Shown: piece after piece, positions 34,070 to 43,984 of the stretch
Numbering within the stretch: the stretch's first letter is position 1
How the letters are laid out: each line of letters opens with the position of its first letter
NCBI GenBank assembly: GCA_032358255.1
Contig: JAULBX010018968.1
Coordinates: 19,233 to 83,232, forward strand
Source of the DNA: Heterotrichella gracilis
Lineage: Eukaryota > Sar > Xanthophyceae > Tribonematales > Xanthonemataceae
DNA: 64,000 nt
Direction of reading: 5' to 3'
Made by a program: the position numbers and the translations under genes
The notes under the pieces: model-generated
What the model was told of the DNA's origin: nothing
Database searches by the model: none
What the model saw: the letters and a program-made list of their open reading frames with translations, nothing else

Positions 34070-35410
34070 TCAATTAGAGATCACCCAATCATTTTGAAAC
34101 TGACACGCATATTCAGGATCCAGTTTGATGTAGGTTGTTTTTGACTTCTTTTTGATCCAGTCTTTCATCATTTTTTCCTTTTTATCCTGATTGGCCATTA
34201 ATGAAATACGCTGGTAATCTTCTTTTAAATTGGCTTTATGCGGGTCGATACGATTCTTGAGTTTTACAATTCTAAAACCTGGTTTGTTATCAGAAGCCAT
34301 AAATTGCATGGGTTTACTGATATCACCTGCCTGCATGCTATTTAAGGTGGAAATCAAATTTTTATCTAACTGACTCAATATTTCGTTATCAAAGCGGGTG
34401 CTGGCATTAGCGGGATTGATCATTAAACCTCCGTTTTGTTGTGTTTCTTTATCATCACTGTATTTTTTAACGGCATCCTCAAAACTAATTTTGCCAGCAG
34501 TGATCTCTTCATAAATAGAATCTAATTTAAGTTTACTATTAATAAAATCCTGATTGGTCATTTTTGGCATGATCAATATATGTCGAAGATCCACAAATTC
34601 GCCTTTGCGTTGCACCAATTGAATAAAGTGAAATCCATACGGTGTTTCAAATACATTAGAGATCTCACCGTTCTTTAATCGGGTGAACACCGCTTCAAAA
34701 CTCGGATCCATAATTCCACGACCTACGTTGGCGTAAAAACCTCCGTCTTTTGCCGAACCCGGGTCTTCACTATACAAACGGGCCAACATGCTCATGCTGC
34801 TTTCTCCTCTTAATACCCTTTGTCTGTATGATTCTAAAAGCTGTCTGGCTTCCATTTTGGCAGTGGCGCTGTAGCTTGGTTTTTTAACAAGGTGTTGTAA
34901 CTCCACTTCTGATTCAATAAGAGGCAAACTATCTACCGGAATGGTATTGAAAAATAGCCTCACTTCTGAAGGGGTTAATTTGGCGTCTTCGGTGATTTTT
35001 CCATTCATTTTTTCAGCCAAAAGCTGATCCTGAACTTCCGATCGTAATTCGTCTTTAATCACATTGGTGCGTTTGCCATAAAAAGCCTCCAATTTTTCTT
35101 CACTACCAAATTGCTGAATAAAATAATTCATTCTTCGGTTCAATTCTGTATCCACTTCTCCGTCGCTAACAGTTAAACTATCTCTGTCTGCCTGAGCTAC
35201 CAGTAATTTTTGAAATACCAGCATTTCAAAAGCCATACAAACATTAGCCGGTACTCCCTGATTTTCGCGCTCGATCATGCTGCTTTGCAAGTCGCTTAAA
35301 TAAATAGGGTATTTACCAACCACCCCAATCACTTTATCAATAACCTGAGTTTGGGCCTTAACTAAAGTGGAGAAAATTAATAGTAAAAAAAGAAATCCGA
35401 TTCTATGCAT
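34070..35410 (-). CDS. surA: SurA-like periplasmic peptidyl-prolyl isomerase/chaperone
   Basis: A 446-residue exported protein (signal peptide MHRIGFLFLLLIFSTLVKAQ). The N-terminal helical chaperone part (~20-165) is followed by two parvulin-type rotamase domains, ~170-270 ('LYSEDPGSAKDGGFYANVGRG', 'FETPYGFHFIQL') and ~275-385 ('DLRHILIMP', 'YSDDKETQQNGG'). SurA delivers outer-membrane proteins to the BAM machinery. Its place among PorQ, PorP/SprF and OmpA-type genes fits a chaperone for these barrels. The gap to the downstream kinase gene is 31 bp. Confidence 0.9.
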   Translation of the reverse strand: MHRIGFLFLLLIFSTLVKAQTQVIDKVIGVVGKYPIYLSDLQSSMIERENQGVPANVCMAFEMLVFQKLLVAQADRDSLTVSDGEVDTELNRRMNYFIQQFGSEEKLEAFYGKRTNVIKDELRSEVQDQLLAEKMNGKITEDAKLTPSEVRLFFNTIPVDSLPLIESEVELQHLVKKPSYSATAKMEARQLLESYRQRVLRGESSMSMLARLYSEDPGSAKDGGFYANVGRGIMDPSFEAVFTRLKNGEISNVFETPYGFHFIQLVQRKGEFVDLRHILIMPKMTNQDFINSKLKLDSIYEEITAGKISFEDAVKKYSDDKETQQNGGLMINPANASTRFDNEILSQLDKNLISTLNSMQAGDISKPMQFMASDNKPGFRIVKLKNRIDPHKANLKEDYQRISLMANQDKKEKMMKDWIKKKSKTTYIKLDPEYACQFQNDWVISN

Positions 35411-35481
35411 GTTGGGTAAAATTACTTAAAAATTGGTGGTAATGGTAGGCGAATTTCTTAAAAATTGATAAGATTTTTGAA

Positions 35482-35754
35482 TTAACGTTTAATCTCAAAA
35501 GTCTGATAACCCATTATCTCTTGCTCTTCGGCTTGAACTTCGGTAACATCCGATAAACGCGGACCGGTATTGCACCATTCAATAAAACGATGAATGTTCT
35601 CCTCCTCCCCTTCGGCATGAATGAGTACACTTTCATCAAATTGATTACGTACAAATCCGGTGAGATCTAACTTGTGCGCCATGGCTTGTGCGTTATAGCG
35701 ATAACCCACTCCCTGAACTTTTCCGCGAACATTAATTTTATAATTTCGTATCAT
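35482..35754 (-). CDS. acyP: Acylphosphatase
   Basis: A 90-residue protein of normal acylphosphatase length. 'GKVQGVGYRY' supplies the phosphate-binding loop and catalytic Arg19; 'GFVRNQFD' supplies Asn37. It hydrolyses acyl phosphates such as acetyl phosphate in the cytoplasm. It begins 8 bp after the PorE-like gene ends, so it is probably co-transcribed with the T9SS genes; why is unclear. Confidence 0.93.
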   Translation of the reverse strand: MIRNYKINVRGKVQGVGYRYNAQAMAHKLDLTGFVRNQFDESVLIHAEGEEENIHRFIEWCNTGPRLSDVTEVQAEEQEIMGYQTFEIKR

Positions 35755-35762
35755 ATTTGTAA

Positions 35763-37868
35763 TTATCTGGTCGGATTGATCAGATTTAACTTGGTTTCTC
35801 CAATAATTCTAAAAGCGGTACGCCTGTTCTTTTGATGTGCTGCTTCAAATTCGGGACTTTTATCTTCCATGAGATCAATTTCTGACTGCGGAATGATAGG
35901 CTTACTTTCACCATACCCCACAGCAGTTAGTCTCTTTTTAGAAATTCCTTTTTGAATTAAATAATCAACACAGCTTTGGGCCCGAGCTTGCGATAAACGC
36001 ATGTTGTATGCATCGTTTCCACGGGAGTCGGTATGTGAACTTAATTCAATGCTTAAATTATCATTGAGTTTTAAAAGATCTACGATCTTATCTAATACTT
36101 CCATTGATTTTGGACGTAAGGTCGCTTTATTAAAATCATATTCTACTCCTTCAATTTCAATATCCCCTTCCGGTATTGGGATCAAATAAAAATCTTCCTC
36201 AAAATGTTTACTGTCGGTTAAGCCTTTGGTAATGACACTCGACGACTTACCAAAATATTTACTTTTTTGCGCTTTTAAAAAATACTCAAAATTGGCTTTT
36301 AAATCGGTCTTATAATAACCTTCTTCATCGGTGACCACATAAAAAGGCTCATCATTATCGTGAACATCTCTTATGGTGACAAGGGCTGAGGGAATAGGCA
36401 AACCGGTGGCATCATCATATACATGTCCTTCCAGATCAAATTTAATTGGATCGTTTTGATACGAATAAATATTATAACAATGCCCGCCTGGACAATCTAA
36501 ACGGTCGCTTGAAAAGAAACCTTTAGATCCAAGCATATCGGTAATGTAATACGAATCATCCTTAGATGAATTGATAGGCTGATTAAGATTCACAGGAACC
36601 GCATAAACCGAATCATCCACATTTAAACTTGATTTATAAATATCCAAGCCTCCAAACCCCGGCAAGCCATCGGAGCTAAAATAAAGGGTATTACTAATAT
36701 CATGATAAAAGGGAGTGACTTCATCTGCTTCTGTATTGATATTAGAACCTAAATTAACTGCCTCCCCAACAAAACCATTCTCATCAATAGACGCCATCCA
36801 CAAATCAAAACCGCCTTTGCCGCCGGGACGATTTGAAGAAAAGAATAAACGTCTGCCATCAGCGGTAACGTATGGATGATGTGATTTATAACCCGGTAAA
36901 TTAATATTGGTTCCTAATTTCATGGCCTCGTAAAACTTTCCTCCGGTTGTTCGGGCCATGTAAATAAATGCTTCGTAGCGATTGTTGTCACTCCAACGGG
37001 TAAACAACATCACTTCATCGGGTGTAAATACCGCCGAGCCTTCATGAAGAGAGGTATTGACGGGCCTTCCAAAATTAATGGGTCTTTGCCAAATAGTATC
37101 TTCAAGTGTAGAAGAATATAAATCACAGTACCAGCGTGAATCTTGTTTTTCAGGATCACTCACCACGCCTCCTCTTCTGGCGCTGGTAAAAATGACTCTT
37201 TGATCACTTAAATAATAGTTGGTCCCAAAATTACTGGTGCCACGGTTAAACACCATGGTATCCATCATTCGTACTACCGCTTTTTTACGAACCAAGGTAT
37301 CCATGGCAAAATAACACCAGGTTTCTTTTTTTGCCGCTAGTAAAATTAAGGAGTCTGTGCCTTCATTTTGTTGAACGAATGAATCAAAGGCTTTTAAAGC
37401 ATCTTCGTATTTCTTTTGATTCATTAAAGAAAGGGCGTAAAAATATCCGGCATCTTTATATACATTGCGTTCCACACATTTTTTAAACTGATCGGCGGCG
37501 TGTGAGTAATCAAAGTTTAGGCGATAACTTTGAGCTAAACGGTATAAGATAAAATCATACTTACTTGATTGTACCAAATCTTCTTTTGCGATGTTCGTGC
37601 TATCTTTTCGTTTGGTAACGGCCAATTCAGGTACAGTAAATAAAGAAGGCATTTTCAGATTGACCAACTGAGGCTCGTAAGGCAATACATAAGTAGCTAA
37701 TACCGTGGTATCATCCAGTACTTTTGAATAATAGATGGCAGCGTTGGCGTAATCTCTATTCATGTAGGCTTCATCAGCCAATTCAATCCATACTTTTTTT
37801 GATTGTGCAAAAGAATGGAAGGTCAAAAAGACAAATAAAAACTGTATAACTACTTTTTTGTTCAGCAT
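35763..37868 (-). CDS. PorE-like TPR / propeller / OmpA protein
   Basis: A 701-residue exported protein (signal peptide ending 'FHSFAQ'). Domain order: TPR-like helices (~25-200), a PD40/WD40-type beta-propeller (~225-455; 'HHPYVTADGRRLFFSSNRPGG', 'FSSDGLPGFGGLDIYKS'), a carboxypeptidase-regulatory-like Ig fold (~475-560), and an OmpA peptidoglycan-binding domain (~570-690; 'ELSSHTDSRGNDAYNMRLS', 'RAQSCVDYLI'). This order is that of PorE, the T9SS protein linking the secreton to peptidoglycan. Similar OmpA proteins often sit behind PorP/SprF genes, so it could instead be a locus-specific anchor. The gene is 13 bp after the second PorP/SprF gene. Confidence 0.82.
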   Translation of the reverse strand: MLNKKVVIQFLFVFLTFHSFAQSKKVWIELADEAYMNRDYANAAIYYSKVLDDTTVLATYVLPYEPQLVNLKMPSLFTVPELAVTKRKDSTNIAKEDLVQSSKYDFILYRLAQSYRLNFDYSHAADQFKKCVERNVYKDAGYFYALSLMNQKKYEDALKAFDSFVQQNEGTDSLILLAAKKETWCYFAMDTLVRKKAVVRMMDTMVFNRGTSNFGTNYYLSDQRVIFTSARRGGVVSDPEKQDSRWYCDLYSSTLEDTIWQRPINFGRPVNTSLHEGSAVFTPDEVMLFTRWSDNNRYEAFIYMARTTGGKFYEAMKLGTNINLPGYKSHHPYVTADGRRLFFSSNRPGGKGGFDLWMASIDENGFVGEAVNLGSNINTEADEVTPFYHDISNTLYFSSDGLPGFGGLDIYKSSLNVDDSVYAVPVNLNQPINSSKDDSYYITDMLGSKGFFSSDRLDCPGGHCYNIYSYQNDPIKFDLEGHVYDDATGLPIPSALVTIRDVHDNDEPFYVVTDEEGYYKTDLKANFEYFLKAQKSKYFGKSSSVITKGLTDSKHFEEDFYLIPIPEGDIEIEGVEYDFNKATLRPKSMEVLDKIVDLLKLNDNLSIELSSHTDSRGNDAYNMRLSQARAQSCVDYLIQKGISKKRLTAVGYGESKPIIPQSEIDLMEDKSPEFEAAHQKNRRTAFRIIGETKLNLINPTR

Positions 37869-37881
37869 AATAAATCCAGGT

Positions 37882-38877
37882 CTATAGACGTGGACAGTTT
37901 TTAATTTCAGTATTTTTTATTTTTTTTCCTAACCAGGTTAATGACAATTCATAGGCACCTCTTGATTTACTTACTCCACGTAGAGTAGAAACGTTGAAAT
38001 CATAGGCCATTTTAAAAATATAATTATCCTTACGGAGGCCCACATAGATCACCGATGCATCATTTGCTCTGAATGTGTAGCCAGCCAAGGCATAAAATTT
38101 TTCACCTTTAAAATAATAACCGGCATCAATGGCAAAGGTTTGTTGAAACACTTTCGACTGGTAATACAATAACAATTTAGGGATCAGATAAAATATTTCA
38201 TTCACATTGATCCTTACACCGGTGTGAAAATAATAACGTATAGGTAAGCGGTTATTACCACCTAAAAAGGATTCCTTCGGTCGGGTAATATTAAACATGC
38301 TAAATCCCGCAAAAGGATTTAATCGGGATTGTTGTTTGCCGTAATAATACAAAGCCCCGAAGTTAACTGCTTCCTGAAATTGTGTTTCCCCTGTAAAATT
38401 TTCGCCACTGGCGGTTGATTTGTCAAAAGTGCCTCCCCCGGTGGTTGTCCACTGTGAATCAAAGGTCAACACCTGATATTCGATTCTTTTTTGTGTAAAA
38501 CCGGCTTGTAAACCAAGAGATAAATTATGATATTTTTCCTTATCAACAGGCACTGAATAAGCAGCTGAACCAATCATTTGGAAAATATTTAGATTGCCTG
38601 CGCCCGCCCGCATATTACTGATCTGTCCTCCTAAGCCCCATTTACCTTTAGGAACATCAAAGCTCACCAAAGTAGTTGTAAAAGGTTTATAGGCCAATGC
38701 GTTCCATTGATTTCTGAAATGAGCATGCACGCGCATTTTGGTTTCAATAAGACCGGTTAAAGCTGGATTCAAAAACAAAGGAGCCGCATCATACATACTC
38801 AAATGAAAATCCTGCGCCTTAAGCAATGAAAACAAGCTTAAAGAAAAGATAAGGATATACTGTTTTAATTTTTTCAT
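37882..38877 (-). CDS. PorP/SprF family T9SS outer-membrane protein (copy 2)
   Basis: A 331-residue beta-barrel with a signal peptide (MKKLKQYILIFSLSLFSLLKAQ). The family signatures 'PLFLNPALTG' and 'HAHFRNQWNAL' are near the N-terminus. SprF is needed for export of the giant adhesin SprB, and family members usually lie beside the cargo they serve. Here it abuts the 1314-residue cargo gene with no intervening base, so that protein is the likely partner. The short tail 'KKIKNTEIKNCPRL' lacks the long charged extension of copy 1. Confidence 0.9.
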   Translation of the reverse strand: MKKLKQYILIFSLSLFSLLKAQDFHLSMYDAAPLFLNPALTGLIETKMRVHAHFRNQWNALAYKPFTTTLVSFDVPKGKWGLGGQISNMRAGAGNLNIFQMIGSAAYSVPVDKEKYHNLSLGLQAGFTQKRIEYQVLTFDSQWTTTGGGTFDKSTASGENFTGETQFQEAVNFGALYYYGKQQSRLNPFAGFSMFNITRPKESFLGGNNRLPIRYYFHTGVRINVNEIFYLIPKLLLYYQSKVFQQTFAIDAGYYFKGEKFYALAGYTFRANDASVIYVGLRKDNYIFKMAYDFNVSTLRGVSKSRGAYELSLTWLGKKIKNTEIKNCPRL

Positions 38878-41800
38878 CTATCTGATTATACTGATATCTC
38901 CATTCTTTTTTACTTGACGGTTATTGTACATATCCACCACCAAGGTCCAAACATAAACGCCAACAGGTTGATCTTTACCGTCTTTTTTTCCGTCCCAACC
39001 AACACTCTGATCACTGGTTTCAAAGATCAATTCACCCCAATTATTATACACTCTAAATAAAAATGTTTCAAATGGACCGCCTTTCACAAACAACAGATCA
39101 TTTAAGCCATCACCATTGGGTGAAAAGGCCCGAGGCAACTGTGGAAGCAAGGTCACATCAATATCTTTACGCAAAGTATCCTGACAACCGGCCTTATCCG
39201 TGACGGTTAATTTGACACTAAACAAGCCTGCTTTTTCGTACACATGAACAGGAGCCTGCTCTGAAGAGGCACCTTCATCACCAAATTCCCAAAACCAGGC
39301 GGCAATATTTCCTACCGGTGTGGTGAAATCTGAAAAATAAACCGGTTCTTTTACCACGGTTGGATTATTTGTTAATCCAAATTCAGCTATTGGTTTTGAA
39401 AACACATCCACATAAACCCGAACAGGTTCTGACACACAACCAACACTTGGCGATTGTCCTACCGGTGTAGCGGTAACCGTTAGATAGGCGGAGAATCGCT
39501 CAGCAGTGATGTATTGATGTGAAACCGTAGTGGTTGGAAAGGAGGTAATGAGCGGTGGCACATTAAATAAGATACTGTCGCCAAACTCCCACTTCCACAA
39601 GCCAATAGGATCAGAACCTGGAGGAGCAATGGATCTGTTCGTAAAGATCACATTTGAATTTTGACAAGCCGGAGAAACCACAAAATCGGCAATTGGTAAT
39701 GGTTTAATGCGAACCAATGAATCAAATACATCGGTACAACTCACATTCAAATTACTCAATCCGGTAACCGTTAGTGTGACCAAATACTGTTGAGCCAACG
39801 AATAGGTCTTCACCGGATTTTGAGTGGTAGAACCGGCGCCTGAATCACCAAAATCCCAATTATAAGATAAAGAAGAGGTGCCATTAGCCGATGAACCATC
39901 TTGAAAAAGTACCGGAGCATTTAAACACCGTTTTTGCCCGAATGAAAAACGAGCCGTAGGAGACGGAACAAAGGAGGCAGTGAAAGCACTTGAACTTGCC
40001 GGACATTGTTGATTGTTAGTGGAAGTTAAGGTGAGGATCACAAAGCCATTATCATAATCCGATTCACTCGGAACATAAAATCCATTGATGAAATTAGCTC
40101 CGGGAGTAAATGTACCCGGACTAGAGGTATTACTAGAGGTACTCCATATTCCGGTATTGGTATATCCCGTAATGGTTCCGGTTAATGCCACTAAAGCATT
40201 TCTACACACCGGAATAAAATTCTGATTTACTTTAACATCAGGTGCCTCTAAAATGGAAACACGAATAGAATCCTGCACAGAAGGACAAATACCGGGAGCG
40301 CTTGACAAGACAAAATCAATATAACCTAAGGTATCCAATGTATTTAACGAATACGTTGCAACAACCGGAGAAACCTGGGCTTGTTGTGTAGAAAAGGCGC
40401 CAAAAGCATTGTTTGAAGACCATACTCCTTGATTTGAAGAACCGCTCACTGTGCCACTTAAGGCAATTGTTCCAACCCCGGCACATACCGTAAAATTCGA
40501 AGGCAAATTCAAACTTGGTTTTGAGATCACATTGATTTGCATGGTAGCACTCTCACTGGCGCAATACAAACCGTTATTTGTAGACGTAAGTGTCAAAATA
40601 ATAGCACTTTGAGTAAGATCATTTGGACTTAGAATATAAGTAGCCGTTGGTGAAGAATTGGTCAAAGTATAAGCGCCTGTTCCACCTAACCAAATACCAG
40701 TGGTAGTAACCCCGCTTATGTTTCCATTTAATGCTACCGAAGAGGAATTGGTACAAACCACGGTATTGTTTGGTACTATAGTGAGAACCGGAGGATTAAT
40801 AAAATTAACGGTGACACTGTTCACAGAGTTTGGACAACCACTTAAAGGAGCCTGACTCGTTAGAAAGAGTGTAATAGTGTTTGCTGCAAGATCGGCAGAA
40901 GAAGGTGTATAGGTAGTGACTAATCCAGGTACACCAAACACACCGCCGTTACCCCCACTCCATTGGCCACTCACCGCATTAGTAACACTTCCGGTTAAAA
41001 CAACCGGTAAAATATTATTCTTACATAAAATAGTGCCATTGCCAACTAATACTTTTGGCCTTTGATTAATGACCAGTTTAACCGAGTCGGTGACACTCTT
41101 ACAACTTCCCGTTGAAGATAAATACAAGGTGATTGTTTTTGTTGGAGCAATGGAAGTCGTGTCGTTGGTAGAAACGGTATAAATAGTTGAAATAACATTG
41201 ACTGAAGAGGAATAGACCGGTGAAAAACTTCCCGTTGCACCACCGCTGATGGTCACACTTCCACTGGTATAAAAGGTACTCCACACACCAGTAATATCAG
41301 CGCCTGAAACTGTACCGGTAACAGCCACTGTACCAGCCTGACCGGCACAAATAGGACTAACTGTTTGAGTTTTCACTTCGGTACGACGAAGAAAGGAGGA
41401 CATGTAATGATACAATCCACCGGTGGATGTGCCTCCATTAAATACGCCTAAAGCAAACACATCCTGATTATTACCCACTGTATATGAACCGATAGGAATT
41501 TGAACGGTGCTAAAAACAATTTGAGCTCCAACATATAAACTATTGGTGCCGGGAACAATGGTGAATGCAGAGGCTGGTATAGAGGCAAAAGGTGATAGTG
41601 TAAAACTGTTTTGAGCCCCGTTCTTGCATAAAATATTTAAACGGAAAGCCTGATCGTTATTTCTTGAAAAAGCTACCAGACTAGAACCGGCACAACTCAA
41701 AGGAGGTAACAAAGCTTCTCCTAATTCACAACCATAACCTGTGGCATGCAATACATACACATTTTTATCGGCTACTACTGAAGTTAGGCCTTGGGTTGTT

Positions 41801-42822
41801 TTATAGTGATAAGTATCCCCTTTGTTAATTAAAGTATTGGTAACCACTCCGTCATTGATCGTAATTGAGGTGAAATTTTCAGTACCCACAATATAAGCTC
41901 CCTCCGGTTCCGGTGCATTCATGGCTCCTTTTAATACAATATAATCCTTCCCTACTATTTCAACAGGCACGATCTGATCACCCATTAAATCAAAACATCC
42001 CGTTACACCTGATACAGAATCATCTGCCACAGTTACAGCAATTGGTTTATCTGATACAATCACCGAACCTGATAAACTTTGACCACTCACATTGGTAAAC
42101 TGCGTAACATTTTCAACCGTATAGGCATCGCCCGGATTATTCAACAGTATACTATACGTCACGCCGGCTGTGTGGCCAACCACATTACATTTTGGATTAA
42201 TCCAAACCACCGTATTTGACATGGTGGCCACAATGTTTATCTGTTGTTTGGGTTGTGTGACAGTTAAATCACAGTTAAGATCATTGGCATTAACACCACA
42301 GCTATTTCCTGTGAAGGTTTGATTCTTCCATTTGGTTTGAAATGGACAAACAAATTCTTTACCTAAACCGTTTTGTCCTTTTAATGAAAAGGTTTCCGGA
42401 TTTAAGAACGACGTCGGTCTGGTTACTACGTCATAAACCACAGTGATGTTAGCTGAAGAAGAAATATATAAACCATAAGGCACCACTGTGTTTGCTGGAC
42501 GGGTTTCTAATGAATCAAATCCGAAATTGGTAGAAGAGGCAATTTTATCTCGCCAAAAAACGTAATTAAAATTACTATTCGGACCAAGATTAATGGTGGT
42601 ATCATATCGATTAGGGGCAATGGCGGCCGGCTGACGAATACGGATAGTGGTGTTGGCATTATTAAAGCTTGAAATATGAAGTACCACATTATCTTTCCAC
42701 CAGTGATCGGGTGTTACCCAAGGTGCTGCAAACCAAAAGGCAGTATCAATTTGAGCTGCTGCCGTAAATGTTTTAATGATAAAACACACACTGAGTAATA
42801 CTATTTTTAGTCCCCTGGTCAT
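38878..42822 (-). CDS. Giant IgGFc-binding/PKD, T9SS type B-sorted surface protein (copy 2)
   Basis: A 1314-residue exported protein (signal peptide ending 'TFTAAAQ'). The N-terminal ~400 residues resemble the IgGFc-binding protein N-terminal domain ('DTAFWFAAPWVTPD', 'GYGCELGEALLPPLSCAGS'). About six Ig-like repeats of ~85-90 residues follow, with the pattern 'G...GxW...G.F......Y.PS..D', then PKD domains with 'WDFGD', 'WKWEFGD' and 'WFWEFGD'. The C-terminus is the gliding/CHU type B sorting domain ('FSPNGDGLNDLL', 'FRVYNNWGELIF', 'GVYVWTLVV'). It is probably an adhesin-like surface protein. Its paralogue lies two genes upstream. It follows PorP/SprF copy 1 by 1 bp and is directly joined to copy 2. 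Confidence 0.88.
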   Translation of the reverse strand: MTRGLKIVLLSVCFIIKTFTAAAQIDTAFWFAAPWVTPDHWWKDNVVLHISSFNNANTTIRIRQPAAIAPNRYDTTINLGPNSNFNYVFWRDKIASSTNFGFDSLETRPANTVVPYGLYISSSANITVVYDVVTRPTSFLNPETFSLKGQNGLGKEFVCPFQTKWKNQTFTGNSCGVNANDLNCDLTVTQPKQQINIVATMSNTVVWINPKCNVVGHTAGVTYSILLNNPGDAYTVENVTQFTNVSGQSLSGSVIVSDKPIAVTVADDSVSGVTGCFDLMGDQIVPVEIVGKDYIVLKGAMNAPEPEGAYIVGTENFTSITINDGVVTNTLINKGDTYHYKTTQGLTSVVADKNVYVLHATGYGCELGEALLPPLSCAGSSLVAFSRNNDQAFRLNILCKNGAQNSFTLSPFASIPASAFTIVPGTNSLYVGAQIVFSTVQIPIGSYTVGNNQDVFALGVFNGGTSTGGLYHYMSSFLRRTEVKTQTVSPICAGQAGTVAVTGTVSGADITGVWSTFYTSGSVTISGGATGSFSPVYSSSVNVISTIYTVSTNDTTSIAPTKTITLYLSSTGSCKSVTDSVKLVINQRPKVLVGNGTILCKNNILPVVLTGSVTNAVSGQWSGGNGGVFGVPGLVTTYTPSSADLAANTITLFLTSQAPLSGCPNSVNSVTVNFINPPVLTIVPNNTVVCTNSSSVALNGNISGVTTTGIWLGGTGAYTLTNSSPTATYILSPNDLTQSAIILTLTSTNNGLYCASESATMQINVISKPSLNLPSNFTVCAGVGTIALSGTVSGSSNQGVWSSNNAFGAFSTQQAQVSPVVATYSLNTLDTLGYIDFVLSSAPGICPSVQDSIRVSILEAPDVKVNQNFIPVCRNALVALTGTITGYTNTGIWSTSSNTSSPGTFTPGANFINGFYVPSESDYDNGFVILTLTSTNNQQCPASSSAFTASFVPSPTARFSFGQKRCLNAPVLFQDGSSANGTSSLSYNWDFGDSGAGSTTQNPVKTYSLAQQYLVTLTVTGLSNLNVSCTDVFDSLVRIKPLPIADFVVSPACQNSNVIFTNRSIAPPGSDPIGLWKWEFGDSILFNVPPLITSFPTTTVSHQYITAERFSAYLTVTATPVGQSPSVGCVSEPVRVYVDVFSKPIAEFGLTNNPTVVKEPVYFSDFTTPVGNIAAWFWEFGDEGASSEQAPVHVYEKAGLFSVKLTVTDKAGCQDTLRKDIDVTLLPQLPRAFSPNGDGLNDLLFVKGGPFETFLFRVYNNWGELIFETSDQSVGWDGKKDGKDQPVGVYVWTLVVDMYNNRQVKKNGDISIIR

Positions 42823-42823
42823 A

Positions 42824-43942
42824 CTATTTTTTTGGTTCAGCTTCTTTGCTTGAATCTGACTCTTTATTAATTTCCGGTTTTTCTTCTTTAGGCGTTTCAG
42901 TCTCCGGAGCTTTTGGTTTATCGCTCTCTTCGGTCTTCTTTTCTTCTTCGTCCTTCTTTTTCTTATTTCTCAAATTTGTTTTTAAGGTATTGTCAATCTT
43001 ATTTAATTCTTCCTCGTCTGCATCCTTCACTAATTCGCCTTTTGATTTTTTCTTTTTGAATGGAATAAAGTAGGTCAATTGAATTTCATGACTACCTGAT
43101 GAATAGTTGTTTAATGCTGTCACGGTAAAATCATAATCATAGGAAAAAGAAAATTGATCTAACAAGGTGCAACCAAACATAATGGAAGCTGATGAACTCT
43201 GACGGTAGCTAAATCCTAACCAAACTATTTCATTATAGATGGTTCTCAAATGAGCTTCTAACTGATATGGTGCAGGACCGTTATTGCGAAGTAGCACCGA
43301 AGGTTGAATCACCCATTCTTTTTTCTTGTCTATGGCAATGTTATAACCGGTGTATGAATAATAGTGTGGGGTATTTTTTCCAATAGAATTTTGCCAACGA
43401 ATGGTGGAGTTTGGCATTTGCTGTGTACTAAAACCCAAAAAGAAATTTTTGGTGCGAAAATATAATCCGGCAGAGGCATCAAAGGCAAAAGCACTTAACA
43501 CATCACCACTTAAATAAGCATCGTCTTTGTCATAAGGATTCGAATCATACACTCGCACTTTGTGTTGAATTGCGCCCAAGCCTAATCCAAAATTAATATC
43601 GGCCTTTTTATTGATCTTTAAGTGATAAGTATAGGTTCCTCCAAATGTCGTTCTTTGTAACAATCCAATTTTATCGGTGGTTACATAACCTCCCACATTC
43701 ATGTTTGGTTGTTTTTTTAAAGTTCCATAAGCGCTTGCGAGAAAGGATTTTGGCGCTCCGTCGAATCCAACCCATTGGTTGCGATAACCCAAATTAAGTT
43801 CTGTTCCTTGGTGAACACCGGCATAAGCAGGGTTGTAAAGGTACTGATTGAGTAAATAGCTGCTATACACGGTTTGTTGCTGGGCTAAAACAGGTTTCAG
43901 GCCAATCATTACTAAAACAACTATGTATCTTCTCAATTTCAT
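42824..43942 (-). CDS. PorP/SprF family T9SS protein with long charged tail (copy 1)
   Basis: A 372-residue barrel protein with signal peptide (MKLRRYIVVLVMIGLKPVLAQ) and the family signatures 'LYNPAYAGVHQG' and 'GYRNQWVGFDGAP'. The barrel ends near residue 290 ('IQLTYFIPF'). The remaining ~80 residues are an extreme Lys/Glu/Asp/Pro tail ('KKKKSKGELVKDADEEE', 'PETETPKEEKPEINKES'). The tail is absent from copy 2. It lies between two giant surface-protein genes, 42 bp after the first and 1 bp before the second. Confidence 0.9.
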   Translation of the reverse strand: MKLRRYIVVLVMIGLKPVLAQQQTVYSSYLLNQYLYNPAYAGVHQGTELNLGYRNQWVGFDGAPKSFLASAYGTLKKQPNMNVGGYVTTDKIGLLQRTTFGGTYTYHLKINKKADINFGLGLGAIQHKVRVYDSNPYDKDDAYLSGDVLSAFAFDASAGLYFRTKNFFLGFSTQQMPNSTIRWQNSIGKNTPHYYSYTGYNIAIDKKKEWVIQPSVLLRNNGPAPYQLEAHLRTIYNEIVWLGFSYRQSSSASIMFGCTLLDQFSFSYDYDFTVTALNNYSSGSHEIQLTYFIPFKKKKSKGELVKDADEEELNKIDNTLKTNLRNKKKKDEEEKKTEESDKPKAPETETPKEEKPEINKESDSSKEAEPKK

Positions 43943-43984
43943 TCTATTAATCGGTACTCTTACGAGAAAACCCCTTAAAAGGTT

